DNA from: Candidatus Margulisiibacteriota bacterium | Lineage (GTDB): Bacteria; Margulisbacteria; Termititenacia; Termititenacales; Termititenacaceae | Direction of reading: 5' to 3' | DNA: 13,168 nt | NCBI GenBank assembly: GCA_031279615.1 | Contig: JAITIE010000131.1 | Location: 1 to 13,168, forward strand | In this document: positions 1 to 6,673 of the stretch, piece after piece | Layout: each line of letters opens with the position of its first letter | Position numbering within the stretch: the first letter of the stretch is position 1 | Made by a program: the position numbers and the translations under genes | Notes under the pieces: model-generated | What the model was told of the DNA's origin: nothing | Seen by the model: the letters and a program-made list of their open reading frames with translations, nothing else | Database searches by the model: none

Positions 1-492
1 CTTCCGGCCAAACCATTGCTGCTGACTATAGATGACGGCTATCAGGACGCCTATGTTGCTTATGAGATTTTGCGGCAGCGGGGGCTGAAAGCCGTGTTTT
101 TTGTGACGACCCGCTATCTGGGCGACGGCCGGCATTTGACCGTGGTGCAGCTGCGGGAAATGGCGCGCGGCGGCATGGAGATCGGTTCGCACAGCATCTC
201 GCATCCGGATCTGACCGCGCTGTCCCTGGCGAATTGTAAAAAGGAGATTACGGAGAGCAAACGTTTTCTGGAGGAGTTGCTGGGCAAAAAAATAATCTCG
301 TTTTGTTATCCTGCGGGACGGGTCAATGCCGATGTGCGCCGGCTGGTGAAAAACAGCGGTTATTTGTACGCGCGGACGACGCGCCCCGGCTTTGGTGATT
401 TGGACACAGAGCCGCACACTTTGCGCGTGTTTAGAGTGCGCGATAATACGCAGGCCGATGAGCTTCTGCGGCAAATTGAAACCAGTAAATAA
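1..492 (+). CDS. Polysaccharide deacetylase (NodB-fold), 5' end missing
   Basis: The reading frame is open from base 1, so the gene starts upstream of the window; 163 residues are visible. The NodB-fold signatures of carbohydrate esterase family 4 are present: TIDDGY near the visible N-terminus (the Asp pair that serves as base and metal ligand), SHSISH (the H-x3-H metal-binding motif) and CYPAGR (the third motif, which shapes the active-site groove). Family members remove N-acetyl groups from peptidoglycan, poly-N-acetylglucosamine or other amino sugars, usually outside the cytoplasm. The TTG at 16-18 is an internal Leu codon, not a convincing start, because family members normally have sequence before the TxDDGY strand. 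Substrate and localisation cannot be judged without the N-terminus. The gene stops 49 bases before the PIN toxin and no clear terminator is visible between them. Confidence 0.88.
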   Translation, partial: LPAKPLLLTIDDGYQDAYVAYEILRQRGLKAVFFVTTRYLGDGRHLTVVQLREMARGGMEIGSHSISHPDLTALSLANCKKEITESKRFLEELLGKKIISFCYPAGRVNADVRRLVKNSGYLYARTTRPGFGDLDTEPHTLRVFRVRDNTQADELLRQIETSK

Positions 493-529
493 TCACTTGG
501 CAAATTAAGCAAAAAAACAAAAAATAAGT

Positions 530-541
530 TAAAATTAAACT
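530..541 (+). promoter_or_regulatory. Candidate -10 element for a leaderless PIN-toxin mRNA
   Basis: TAAAAT at 530-535 lies 6 nt before the ATG at 542, so transcription would begin at or next to the start codon. There is no Shine-Dalgarno sequence upstream. No good -35 is seen at 17 nt spacing. A weak dyad, AGTT (527-530) and AACT (538-541), flanks the hexamer and could be an autoregulatory site. The call leans on the same geometry at better promoters in this window. Confidence 0.4.
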
Positions 542-1000
542 ATGCAAAAGGAGATTAAAGTTTATATTGAAAACTCTGTAATTGGTGGTTATTTTGACAA
601 GGAGTTTATGGAGCCGACACGCAAACTCTTTGATCTGTTCAGAAAAGGTATTTACAAGCCGGTTATTTCTGAACATGTGCTTACGGAATTGAACGATGGG
701 GCGCCAGACAATGTGAAGGCAAATTTAGAAACACTACCCTATGAAAAAACATTGGTCACAAAAGAGATGTACGCTTTGACTGATAAATATATGGCAGAGA
801 AAATAGTTAGTGAGAATTATCACAGCGATGCTTTGCATATATCCATTGCTACCGTCTTAAATGTAAATCTGCTAGTGAGTTGGAACTTCAGGCACATTGT
901 TAATTATGTTAAAATTAAGCTGTTCAATGCGATAAACATTAGAGAAGGGTATAACCTTTTAGAGATTAGAACGCCGCAGGAGGTAATAGAAAATGATTAA
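542..1000 (+). CDS. PIN-domain protein, probable VapC-like RNase toxin
   Basis: This 152-residue protein has the size and motif order of PIN-domain nucleases: an N-terminal strand with YIENS (E10, in place of the usual first Asp), LTEL with an acidic E49, SDALHI with D96, and LVSWNFRHIVN (residues 111-121), typical of a PIN subfamily paired with very small antitoxins. PIN toxins cleave tRNA, rRNA or mRNA in the cytoplasm with Mg2+ or Mn2+ bound by the acidic residues. The stop codon overlaps the start of a 50-codon downstream gene by 8 bases, so the two are translationally coupled. The order is toxin first, the reverse of classical vapBC. The coding DNA is visibly A+T-richer than the neighbouring metabolic genes, consistent with acquisition by transfer. 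RNase activity is inferred from the family. Confidence 0.78.
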   Translation: MQKEIKVYIENSVIGGYFDKEFMEPTRKLFDLFRKGIYKPVISEHVLTELNDGAPDNVKANLETLPYEKTLVTKEMYALTDKYMAEKIVSENYHSDALHISIATVLNVNLLVSWNFRHIVNYVKIKLFNAINIREGYNLLEIRTPQEVIEND

Positions 1001-1145
1001 GAAAGAATTTGACTGCCTAGAATTCAAGGATAGGTTATACGCCAACTTACGTAAAAAAACTGCTGGTATGAATGCTGACCAGTACATAGCCTTTATTCAT
1101 TCTGAGGCTCAGAAATACGAAGTCAGTATGGGAAAAGCAAAATAA
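993..1145 (+). CDS. Small putative antitoxin partner of the PIN toxin
   Basis: A 50-codon ORF starts at ATG 993 and ends at TAA 1143-1145. It overlaps the toxin stop in ATGATTAA and has GCAGGAGG-type ribosome-binding bases about 10 nt upstream, inside the toxin gene. The product begins MIKKEFDCLEFK and is basic and hydrophilic. Small proteins beginning with a (K)EFDC-like sequence are commonly found directly after PIN toxins of this subfamily, so an antitoxin role is likely from position and start sequence. No DNA-binding fold such as ribbon-helix-helix or AbrB is obvious, so it may act only by binding the toxin. At 50 residues it may be shorter than relatives, since the C-terminal part I associate with this group is missing. 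It could be degenerate. Confidence 0.6.
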   Translation: MIKKEFDCLEFKDRLYANLRKKTAGMNADQYIAFIHSEAQKYEVSMGKAK

Positions 1146-1198
1146 TCAGACACAATACTCGTTAAAAATGAGACAGGGCTATCGCCATAAATTGGGGC

Positions 1199-1227
1199 TT
1201 GACAATCTAAACTATTTCATATATCAT
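1199..1227 (+). promoter_or_regulatory. Sigma-70-type promoter of the DsrE-TusA-class V operon
   Basis: TTGACA (1199-1204), a 17-nt spacer and TATCAT (1222-1227) form a near-consensus promoter. Transcription would start near 1234 and give a leader of about 40 nt that carries the AAGGAG ribosome-binding site before ATG 1273. Confidence 0.75.
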
Positions 1228-1244
1228 ACTATTCAGATATGATA
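1222..1244. promoter_or_regulatory. Candidate operator for an Rrf2/CymR-like regulator
   Basis: Inverted repeat TATCATA (1222-1228) and TATGATA (1238-1244) overlaps the -10 and predicted transcription start. The 9-mer TCATACTAT at 1224-1232 recurs exactly, on the opposite strand, at 12305-12313 in the metY-cysK promoter, and similarity continues for about nine more bases (GATA shared at the same offset). The location suits a repressor. That the Rrf2 protein encoded at 12437 binds here is inference. Confidence 0.5.
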
Positions 1245-1272
1245 AATATTATAACGGCAAAGGAGTAAAAGC

Positions 1273-1755
1273 ATGGCGGACAAGAAAAAGAAATTATCCC
1301 TGATCGTTTTCAGCGGGGACTATGACAAGGCTTTTGCGGCGTTCACGATAGCGTCCGGCGCCGCGGCTCTGGATTATGAGGTGAATTTGTTTTTCACCTT
1401 TTTCGGACTGGACATCATTAAGAAAAAACGCGGACGGCATTTTTTGGGCAAAGGTTTCCGCGCCCGCTTCTTCAATTTCCTGCTGGGCGGCCGGAACAAT
1501 TTGCCGCTCTCCCGCCTGAATTTTGCGGGCTTGAGTCCGCTGCTGCTCGGCAATCTGGCCAAGAAGCGCAATGTGGCCGGCGTTGATGAATTGATCGACG
1601 CGTCCATAAAATTGGGCGTGAATTTTTACGCCTGCGAGACGGCGGGGGTAATTCTCGCTCTGCAAAAGGACGATTTTATCCCCGAGGTCAAAAAAATAAT
1701 CGGCATCGGCTCGTTTTTGGAATTACAGGAAGGCGGCACGACGCTGTTTATTTAG
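1273..1755 (+). CDS. DsrE/DsrF-like family protein (sulfur relay)
   Basis: This 160-residue cytoplasmic protein fits the DsrE/DsrF/DsrH-like family (peroxiredoxin-like group). It has an N-terminal strand LSLIVFSGDYDKAFAAFTIA, a second strand EVNLFFTFFGLDII (residues 36-49), a long basic linker, and a C-terminal Rossmann-like part with a single conserved-type cysteine in NFYACETA (C121). In the family this cysteine can carry persulfide sulfur between a desulfurase and acceptors. The gene is first of three in an operon and is followed after 3 nt by a TusA-like gene, its usual partner. The start is supported by AAGGAG ending 8 nt before the ATG and by a strong promoter upstream. The exact sulfur donor and acceptor cannot be told from sequence; a role in selenium transfer is a less likely alternative. 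Confidence 0.8.
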   Translation: MADKKKKLSLIVFSGDYDKAFAAFTIASGAAALDYEVNLFFTFFGLDIIKKKRGRHFLGKGFRARFFNFLLGGRNNLPLSRLNFAGLSPLLLGNLAKKRNVAGVDELIDASIKLGVNFYACETAGVILALQKDDFIPEVKKIIGIGSFLELQEGGTTLFI

Positions 1756-1758
1756 GCT

Positions 1759-1983
1759 ATGGCAACGCAGTATTTGGATATTACCCAAGAGCATTGCCCG
1801 ATGACTTTCGTGAAAACGAAGTTCGCCTTGAGCCAGCTGCGTGACGGCGATATTCTGGAAGTGCTGTTGACCGCTGGCGAGCCGCTGGAAAATGTGCCGC
1901 GTTCGGCGCGCGAGCAGGGCTTTCAGATTTTGAGCATTGAGCGCGTCGATGCGGCGGTGCACAAAGTGACACTAAAAAAATAA
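1759..1983 (+). CDS. TusA/SirA-like sulfur carrier protein
   Basis: The 74-residue product has the family's short beta-alpha-beta-alpha layout and the signature CP motif in EHCPMTFVKTKFAL (C13-P14), where the cysteine carries the persulfide. Downstream, GEPLENVPRSAREQGF matches the second conserved stretch, in which many relatives have a polar GDP/GEP loop before the second helix. TusA-type proteins hand sulfur between desulfurases and enzymes of tRNA thiolation, molybdenum cofactor synthesis or dissimilatory sulfur metabolism. The gene begins 3 nt after the DsrE stop with only a weak AGG ahead of it, so translation probably depends on re-initiation by ribosomes leaving the DsrE gene. The next gene encodes a class V PLP enzyme, a plausible sulfur donor. 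Confidence 0.88.
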   Translation: MATQYLDITQEHCPMTFVKTKFALSQLRDGDILEVLLTAGEPLENVPRSAREQGFQILSIERVDAAVHKVTLKK

Positions 1984-1999
1984 AACGGTTATCGAGCAG

Positions 2000-2031
2000 A
2001 CCTCTGCAGATAAAATAAATAAAGCAGAGGT
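2000..2031 (+). promoter_or_regulatory. Hairpin that could hide the ribosome-binding site of the class V enzyme
   Basis: Perfect 8-bp arms ACCTCTGC (2000-2007) and GCAGAGGT (2024-2031) enclose a 16-nt A-rich loop. The right arm contains AGAGG, the only Shine-Dalgarno sequence for ATG 2037, so folding would block initiation. The left arm can also form a smaller local hairpin (GCAG 1996-1999 with CTGC 2004-2007), which would free the right arm. No run of T follows, so it is not a standard terminator. Confidence 0.55.
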
Positions 2032-2036
2032 TTGTT

Positions 2037-4148
2037 ATGTTACAAAAAGTCATTGCCGGTTTAGCTGCTGATTTGCGGGAAAAAACTGAGCCGAAAAATC
2101 CCGCGGCGGAAATTTCCGCGCCGGAGCTTTTGGCCGAAAATATCAGTCTGGAAAATAAGCTGGAGTTTCTGCGCGGGCAGCTGGCCGGCAGCGAAGCCGA
2201 GGAGCTTACGGTATTCGGGCGTATCCGCCAGCTTTATGCCGACTATACAGCGCAGGGCAAGCAGCTGGATTTTCTCATTGAATATGAAAAATGGTTCGAC
2301 CGGCGTTTTGGCAATACGCATACCAAGGGTAACCTGACCGCGGATTTTTCCCACACGGCTTTCAACAGCCTGATCGCGCTGATCCATAAAGCCTTAAAAG
2401 CAGATGAGAAAAATTATATTGTGCTGCCGGTGGGACAGGGCGCTTCCGGCGCGCTGGAGCGTCTGCACAAAATACTGGGGCTGGATATTGCGCCCGCCGC
2501 TTTGGAGCGTGTGGCTGGCGCCGGGCGGACGCGCCTGCTGGAGTTGAAAAATCAACTTAAAAGATTTGCGGAGCAAAAAAGCCGCTGGGAAACTAAATAC
2601 AAAGAGACCAGGAGAGAAGAAGATAAAAAATGGCTGCCAGCCGAGATTGACGCGCTGGATGAAGGCATTGCCGCTGTTAATAAACTGAGCGACGACTGGA
2701 TCAAAGAATTTATTCCAGCCCGGTACCGGCCGGTAGTTTTGATCACCGGACAGGAACATCATGGCAATACACTGCCCTATGACGGCACGCTGGCGGATAA
2801 AATTATCGTGCCGTTCGTGTCCGGCACGGTGGATATTGATCTGGCGGCTTATGAAAAACTTTTGCAGGATTTGCGCGCGCAGGGACGGAAAATAATTGTC
2901 TCTTTTTCCGCGGCGTCCAATGTCACCGGACAGCTGACGGATATTCAGACCACCGCCGCGCTGGCCAAAAAATATGGCGCGCTGACAATTTACGATTACG
3001 CCGCGGCGCTGGCTTACGTGCCGATAGACTTGAGCCCGCGCACGGAGGACGGACACCCGCTGATCGACGCGGTGGTCGCCTCACCGCACAAACTGCCCGG
3101 CGGTCCGGGCAGCGCCGGACTGCTGGTATTCAACAAAGCTATTTACCCGGCGCAGCTGTACCCCACCAATAAAGCTGGCGGCACGGTTTGGCATGTTTCG
3201 CTCTGGGATGTGGAATACTCGCGCGATATTTTGGAACGCGAGCTGTCCGGCACGCCCAACGGCCTTGGCATCCTGCGGCTGGGACTGGCCATAGACCTGA
3301 CTTACAATGTGATTGGTTTTGCAAATATTCAAAAAATCGAACGTAAATTATCCGAGCCGTTGTTCGATTATCTGCGCGGCGAGCCAAATATTCTTCTCTA
3401 TGGCGATCAAGAGCTGGAAAAACGGGCGCCGATTTTTTCTTTTAATATTAAACAGGGCGGCGGAGTACTGCACCCCAATTTTGTGGCTAGAGCGCTGAGC
3501 GATCTTTTTGGCATTCAGACGCGGCCGGGCTGCTCCTGCGCCGGTGAGTACGGGCATTATCTCCTGCAAATCAGCAGGGAAAATTCCCGCCTGATGCTGG
3601 ATAAGGTGCGCGAGGGTATTTTTGCCGGCAAGCCGGGCTGGGTGCGCCTCAACCCGCACTGGCTGTTTACCGCAGAGCAGGTGAGTTATATCACCGAGGC
3701 GATAAAACTGCTTTCCGTGCACGGCCACAAATTGCTCTCTTTGTATGAGTTGGACATTGACGGTCATTATCGGTTTAAAGATATTTTTAAAGATCCGAAA
3801 TATATTGATGTAAATGTGGTCGATGCGGAGAACGCCAGCGTGGCGCAGGCGGCGGGGATTTTCCGCCAGAGACAATTATTGGCTGTGCAGGCTCAGCCGG
3901 CTGGCGGCAAGTATGCTTACCGCCGCGCGCTCCTGGATCAGCTGGAGAACGCCGAGATTTTTCTGAACGCTTTGCCGGACAATACGGACAGACTGCAGAC
4001 CTTGACTCCAGAAAAACACGGCGCGCCGCTGCCTTTGCTGTATGAAAGCCTGACGCCTGAATTTCAGGATAGACTCGATGAGCTTGAGCGCCAGCAATTT
4101 GCCGTCCCGCAAACTACGGCGCTGGCCGCGGCCGCGGGCGGTTATTGA
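2037..4148 (+). CDS. Large class V PLP-dependent aminotransferase/cysteine desulfurase-like enzyme
   Basis: The 703-residue protein has the landmarks of fold-type I class V aminotransferases: GQGASGALERL (133-143, phosphate-loop region), HHGN (241-244, ring-stacking His), SNVTG (294-298), an Asp at 320 in IYDYAAA for the PLP ring nitrogen, and ASPHKLPGGPGSAG (348-361) with probable Schiff-base lysine K352. RPGCSCAGEYGH (496-507) places two cysteines (C499, C501) where cysteine desulfurases and Moco-sulfurase-like proteins carry active-site or nearby cysteines. Unusual are a charged, helical insertion at about 160-228 between the cofactor loop and the HHGN motif, and a long C-terminal part (about 535-703). 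At roughly 400 residues, IscS/SufS are much shorter. Co-transcription with DsrE- and TusA-like genes suggests it supplies persulfide sulfur; selenocysteine lyase activity is an alternative. The start follows AGAGG by 6 nt. Its end overlaps the convergent ATPase gene by 7 bp. Confidence 0.83.
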   Translation: MLQKVIAGLAADLREKTEPKNPAAEISAPELLAENISLENKLEFLRGQLAGSEAEELTVFGRIRQLYADYTAQGKQLDFLIEYEKWFDRRFGNTHTKGNLTADFSHTAFNSLIALIHKALKADEKNYIVLPVGQGASGALERLHKILGLDIAPAALERVAGAGRTRLLELKNQLKRFAEQKSRWETKYKETRREEDKKWLPAEIDALDEGIAAVNKLSDDWIKEFIPARYRPVVLITGQEHHGNTLPYDGTLADKIIVPFVSGTVDIDLAAYEKLLQDLRAQGRKIIVSFSAASNVTGQLTDIQTTAALAKKYGALTIYDYAAALAYVPIDLSPRTEDGHPLIDAVVASPHKLPGGPGSAGLLVFNKAIYPAQLYPTNKAGGTVWHVSLWDVEYSRDILERELSGTPNGLGILRLGLAIDLTYNVIGFANIQKIERKLSEPLFDYLRGEPNILLYGDQELEKRAPIFSFNIKQGGGVLHPNFVARALSDLFGIQTRPGCSCAGEYGHYLLQISRENSRLMLDKVREGIFAGKPGWVRLNPHWLFTAEQVSYITEAIKLLSVHGHKLLSLYELDIDGHYRFKDIFKDPKYIDVNVVDAENASVAQAAGIFRQRQLLAVQAQPAGGKYAYRRALLDQLENAEIFLNALPDNTDRLQTLTPEKHGAPLPLLYESLTPEFQDRLDELERQQFAVPQTTALAAAAGGY

Positions 4149-4819
4149 ATGATCCCGTCTTTTAACTCCAGCGTCTGACTGCCGATTTTGGCCAGCTCCG
4201 GATTGTGCGTCACCAGTATAATGGTAAGCTTTTGTTTTTGGTTTAACTCCAGCAGCAGATTTTTGATTTCCGCCGAGCGTCGGCTGTCCAGATTGCCGGT
4301 CGGCTCATCGGCGATCAGCACGGACGGATTATTGATGAGCGCGCGGGCAATGGCCGTTCTTTGCATCTCGCCGCCGGATAACTGGCCGGGCAGATGATTG
4401 GCTCTTTTGTCCAGTCCCAGCATTTGCAGTATTTCAGTCAAGCGGGCGGCGTTGGCGCGCAGTCCGGGCTGGAATACGGCGGGCAGTAAAATATTTTCTT
4501 TGACCGTCAGCGTCGGCAGGAGAAAAAATTTTTGGAACACATAGCCGAAAATGCTCCGGCGGATTTTAGTCAAATCTGTTTCAGATAATTTAAGTTTATC
4601 CCGAAAAATAATTTTGCCGTCTACGGTTAAGGAGCCGGAAGTTGGATTGTCGAGACAGCCCAGCACATTGACCAGCGTGGTCTTGCCGGAGCCGGACGCG
4701 CCCGTGACCGCGATTATCTCGCCGCGCTCGATGGCAAAACTAGCCTGCTGCAGGGCATGGATTTTTTCCGCGCCGCGCGTGTAGATTTTGGTCAGATTTT
4801 TCGCGGCAATAAACGGCAT
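4142..4819 (-). CDS. ABC transporter ATP-binding protein, MacB/LolD type
   Basis: All nucleotide-binding motifs are intact in 225 residues: Walker A GASGSGKT (40-47), Q-loop glutamine in YVFQKF (Q96), ABC signature LSGGE (147-151), Walker B VLIADE (167-172) followed by PTGNLD, and the switch histidine H205. The PTGNLD signature and the length place it in the MacB/LolD/FtsE branch, which powers mechanical work across the envelope rather than transport through the membrane pore. It is last in the five-gene operon. Its ATG shares one base with the permease stop (TAATG), so the pair is translationally coupled and almost certainly forms one transporter. The stop codon lies inside the tail of the convergent class V gene, leaving no room for an intrinsic terminator between the two. 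Confidence 0.93.
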   Translation of the reverse strand: MPFIAAKNLTKIYTRGAEKIHALQQASFAIERGEIIAVTGASGSGKTTLVNVLGCLDNPTSGSLTVDGKIIFRDKLKLSETDLTKIRRSIFGYVFQKFFLLPTLTVKENILLPAVFQPGLRANAARLTEILQMLGLDKRANHLPGQLSGGEMQRTAIARALINNPSVLIADEPTGNLDSRRSAEIKNLLLELNQKQKLTIILVTHNPELAKIGSQTLELKDGIIQ

Positions 4820-6003
4820 TATTCCGCGCTCCTGATGCTGTCCAGCGGCCGGATTGCCGCCGCCCGCAGGGACGGATACACGCCGCCGGCGAGGCCGACC
4901 AGAGTTATGGAGCTGAAAGCAAAGAGCAGTGTCGGCCAGCCGATAATGATCAAACTGCCGTTCGGCGCGAAAGGCAGGAGATAGCGAATGGCCATTTCCG
5001 AAAAGCCAGAGAAGAGACAGGCCAAAATAATTCCGGCCAGACTGCCCAGCGCGCAGAGCAGAGTAGTTTCGATCAGGATCATCTGGAAAACATCTTTAGG
5101 CAGTGCGCCTAGACTTTTCAAAATGCCGATTTCCTGAAACCGTTCAAACACGGACATCAGAACGGTGTTCAGCACGCCAAACATGGCGATCAAAAAAGCG
5201 ATAAAAGCGATGGACAGGACTATAACTTTGGCGCTGGCCACCAGACTCAAGATAGTGTTTTTGACCTGCGCCATAGACACGACCTGCACATCGGGCAGAG
5301 TGTACAGCTCTTCCTCAAAAGCGGTCTGGTCGACATCCTGTTTTAGCCGCAGTCCCAGCATTGTCAGCTGTCCAGTTTTATGAAAAATATTTTGCGCGGA
5401 CTTTAGCGGCAGGAAAATCATGCCGTCATCCTGCGTGCCAGTGCGTTTCAAGACGCCGCGCACTTTGAATTCCTGTTCACTGCCGGGCAGCAGCATCGCG
5501 TCGCCAGCCTCGCGCTGTTCCAGCTCCGCGGCCTCATAGCCCAGCACAACTTCCGCCGCGCTGTCCGTGTCAAACCACTCGCCCTGATTGAATTGCAGAT
5601 AGGGTTTCAGAGCCGGATAGGTCTGCGGGTCTATGCCTAGATAAACGATCGTGCCGCCGTTCTCGCCTTTGTTGGGGTCAAACTCCGCGTGCATCAGCAT
5701 CTCCGTGGCCGCGGCCACTTCCGCGCGCCCCGCCACGTCCCGCACCAGAGCTTCCGGCATGTAACGCAGACCGGTGCCGCCTTTGAGCATCAGCGTGGCC
5801 GCTTCGTAAGGACAACCTTTGGCCGTCAGCACGATTTGAAAACCCATGCCCTCGATATTTTCGTTGAGCGATTGTTCATAGCCTCGGTTGAAACCGAGCA
5901 GTGTTACCAGCACCCAGGTCGAAAGCATGATACCGGCAATCGTAAACAGCGTGCGCGTTTTGCGGCGCAACAGATTTTTGTAAGCGACCTGAAAAATATT
6001 CAT
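4819..6003 (-). CDS. FtsX/MacB-type ABC transporter permease
   Basis: The 394-residue protein has the MacB topology: an N-terminal cytoplasmic RRKTRTL stretch and first membrane helix (about 18-40), a large extracytoplasmic domain (about 45-250), then three membrane helices (about 257-283, 306-333 and 351-376). ERFQEIGILKSLGA (287-300) is the cytoplasmic loop typical of FtsX-family permeases that contacts the ATPase. The extracytoplasmic domain holds a single cysteine in AKGCPYEAATLMLKGG (C64) and a Met/His patch EMLMHAEF (101-108), both possible metal contacts. The start is preceded by TAGGAG, which overlaps the stop of the lipoprotein gene. Substrate is unknown; MacB relatives export peptides, toxins or lipoproteins. 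The operon's CsoR operators point to copper or envelope copper stress. No TolC-like partner is encoded nearby. Confidence 0.9.
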   Translation of the reverse strand: MNIFQVAYKNLLRRKTRTLFTIAGIMLSTWVLVTLLGFNRGYEQSLNENIEGMGFQIVLTAKGCPYEAATLMLKGGTGLRYMPEALVRDVAGRAEVAAATEMLMHAEFDPNKGENGGTIVYLGIDPQTYPALKPYLQFNQGEWFDTDSAAEVVLGYEAAELEQREAGDAMLLPGSEQEFKVRGVLKRTGTQDDGMIFLPLKSAQNIFHKTGQLTMLGLRLKQDVDQTAFEEELYTLPDVQVVSMAQVKNTILSLVASAKVIVLSIAFIAFLIAMFGVLNTVLMSVFERFQEIGILKSLGALPKDVFQMILIETTLLCALGSLAGIILACLFSGFSEMAIRYLLPFAPNGSLIIIGWPTLLFAFSSITLVGLAGGVYPSLRAAAIRPLDSIRSAE

Positions 6004-6012
6004 AGTTTGCTC

Positions 6013-6660
6013 CTAGTTCTGCAAAAATTTATTTTCTTTTTTGTTAAACACAAAAATATCCATAAGGATTAGATTTTTCTTAACCGCGCGCAGAGTGGCT
6101 AAAAAATCCGCCGCGTCTTCCGGACTAGGATTTTTGATGGCCTGCACTTTGGCGCTGCCGCCAGCGCCGGTTTGCACAGCGTAACTCAAGAAATCTTTGA
6201 GCGACAATCCGGCAAATTGTCCGGCAAATTCCACCGAACGCAGTTCTTGAGCTTTACGGGAAGTAAGCTTTTGATAATAAAAATGTTTGATGATGCCTTG
6301 GGTGTCATAAGCCAAAAACACCTGCAGACCGCCGTGCTTGCCTTTTTGATTGATGCCGTGAATGTAGCCGATAATTTTTTCGCCCTGATACAGTGTGTAT
6401 AGTGTGTAGGGAACGTCGATAGTTTCATACAGACCGGAAAATTTATCGCCGAGCCGCTCCTCCACTTCGCGTAAAATTTTCTCGCCGCCTAATTTGGCCA
6501 GAGACAGATACTCGGTTTTGTAAGTGATGCGGGGAGGCAGTGAAGTGTAATAAAAAGCGCCGATGCGCAAAATGTCCCGATCCGGATCGTTAAGGTCACA
6601 GCCGACCGCCGCCGGAGCAAGGCCAGCCAGTAGAATTAAAAACAAAAATATTTTTCGCAT
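6013..6660 (-). CDS. Probable lipoprotein with a degenerate FMN-binding-like domain
   Basis: The 215-residue product begins with a basic MRK, a hydrophobic stretch and AAVGC, a plausible lipobox with C21 as the lipidated residue; Asp follows at position 22. If Escherichia coli rules apply, Asp at +2 would keep it in the inner membrane. The middle, GEKIIGYIHGINQKGKHGG (93-111) and LQVFLAYDTQGIIKHFYY (112-129), resembles the repeated strands of FMN-binding domains. The usual S/T-G-A-T flavinylation sequence is absent, with NPSPEDA near 177-183 in that region, so covalent FMN is unlikely. A conserved-looking end, LRAVKKNLILMD (190-201), follows. AAGGA lies 8 nt before the ATG, next to the stop of the barrel gene. 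Function is unknown; position suggests a periplasmic component working with the permease. Confidence 0.6.
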   Translation of the reverse strand: MRKIFLFLILLAGLAPAAVGCDLNDPDRDILRIGAFYYTSLPPRITYKTEYLSLAKLGGEKILREVEERLGDKFSGLYETIDVPYTLYTLYQGEKIIGYIHGINQKGKHGGLQVFLAYDTQGIIKHFYYQKLTSRKAQELRSVEFAGQFAGLSLKDFLSYAVQTGAGGSAKVQAIKNPSPEDAADFLATLRAVKKNLILMDIFVFNKKENKFLQN

Positions 6661-6673
6661 AATTTTTCCTTAA

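Noticed and set aside
431-676. Minus-strand 81-residue ORF across the PIN toxin start
   Set aside because: It is antisense to two supported genes, has no ribosome-binding site and no recognisable motif.
2394-3056. Minus-strand 220-residue ORF inside the class V gene
   Set aside because: It is the antisense shadow of a long gene with clear PLP-enzyme motifs; no promoter or family motif is seen.
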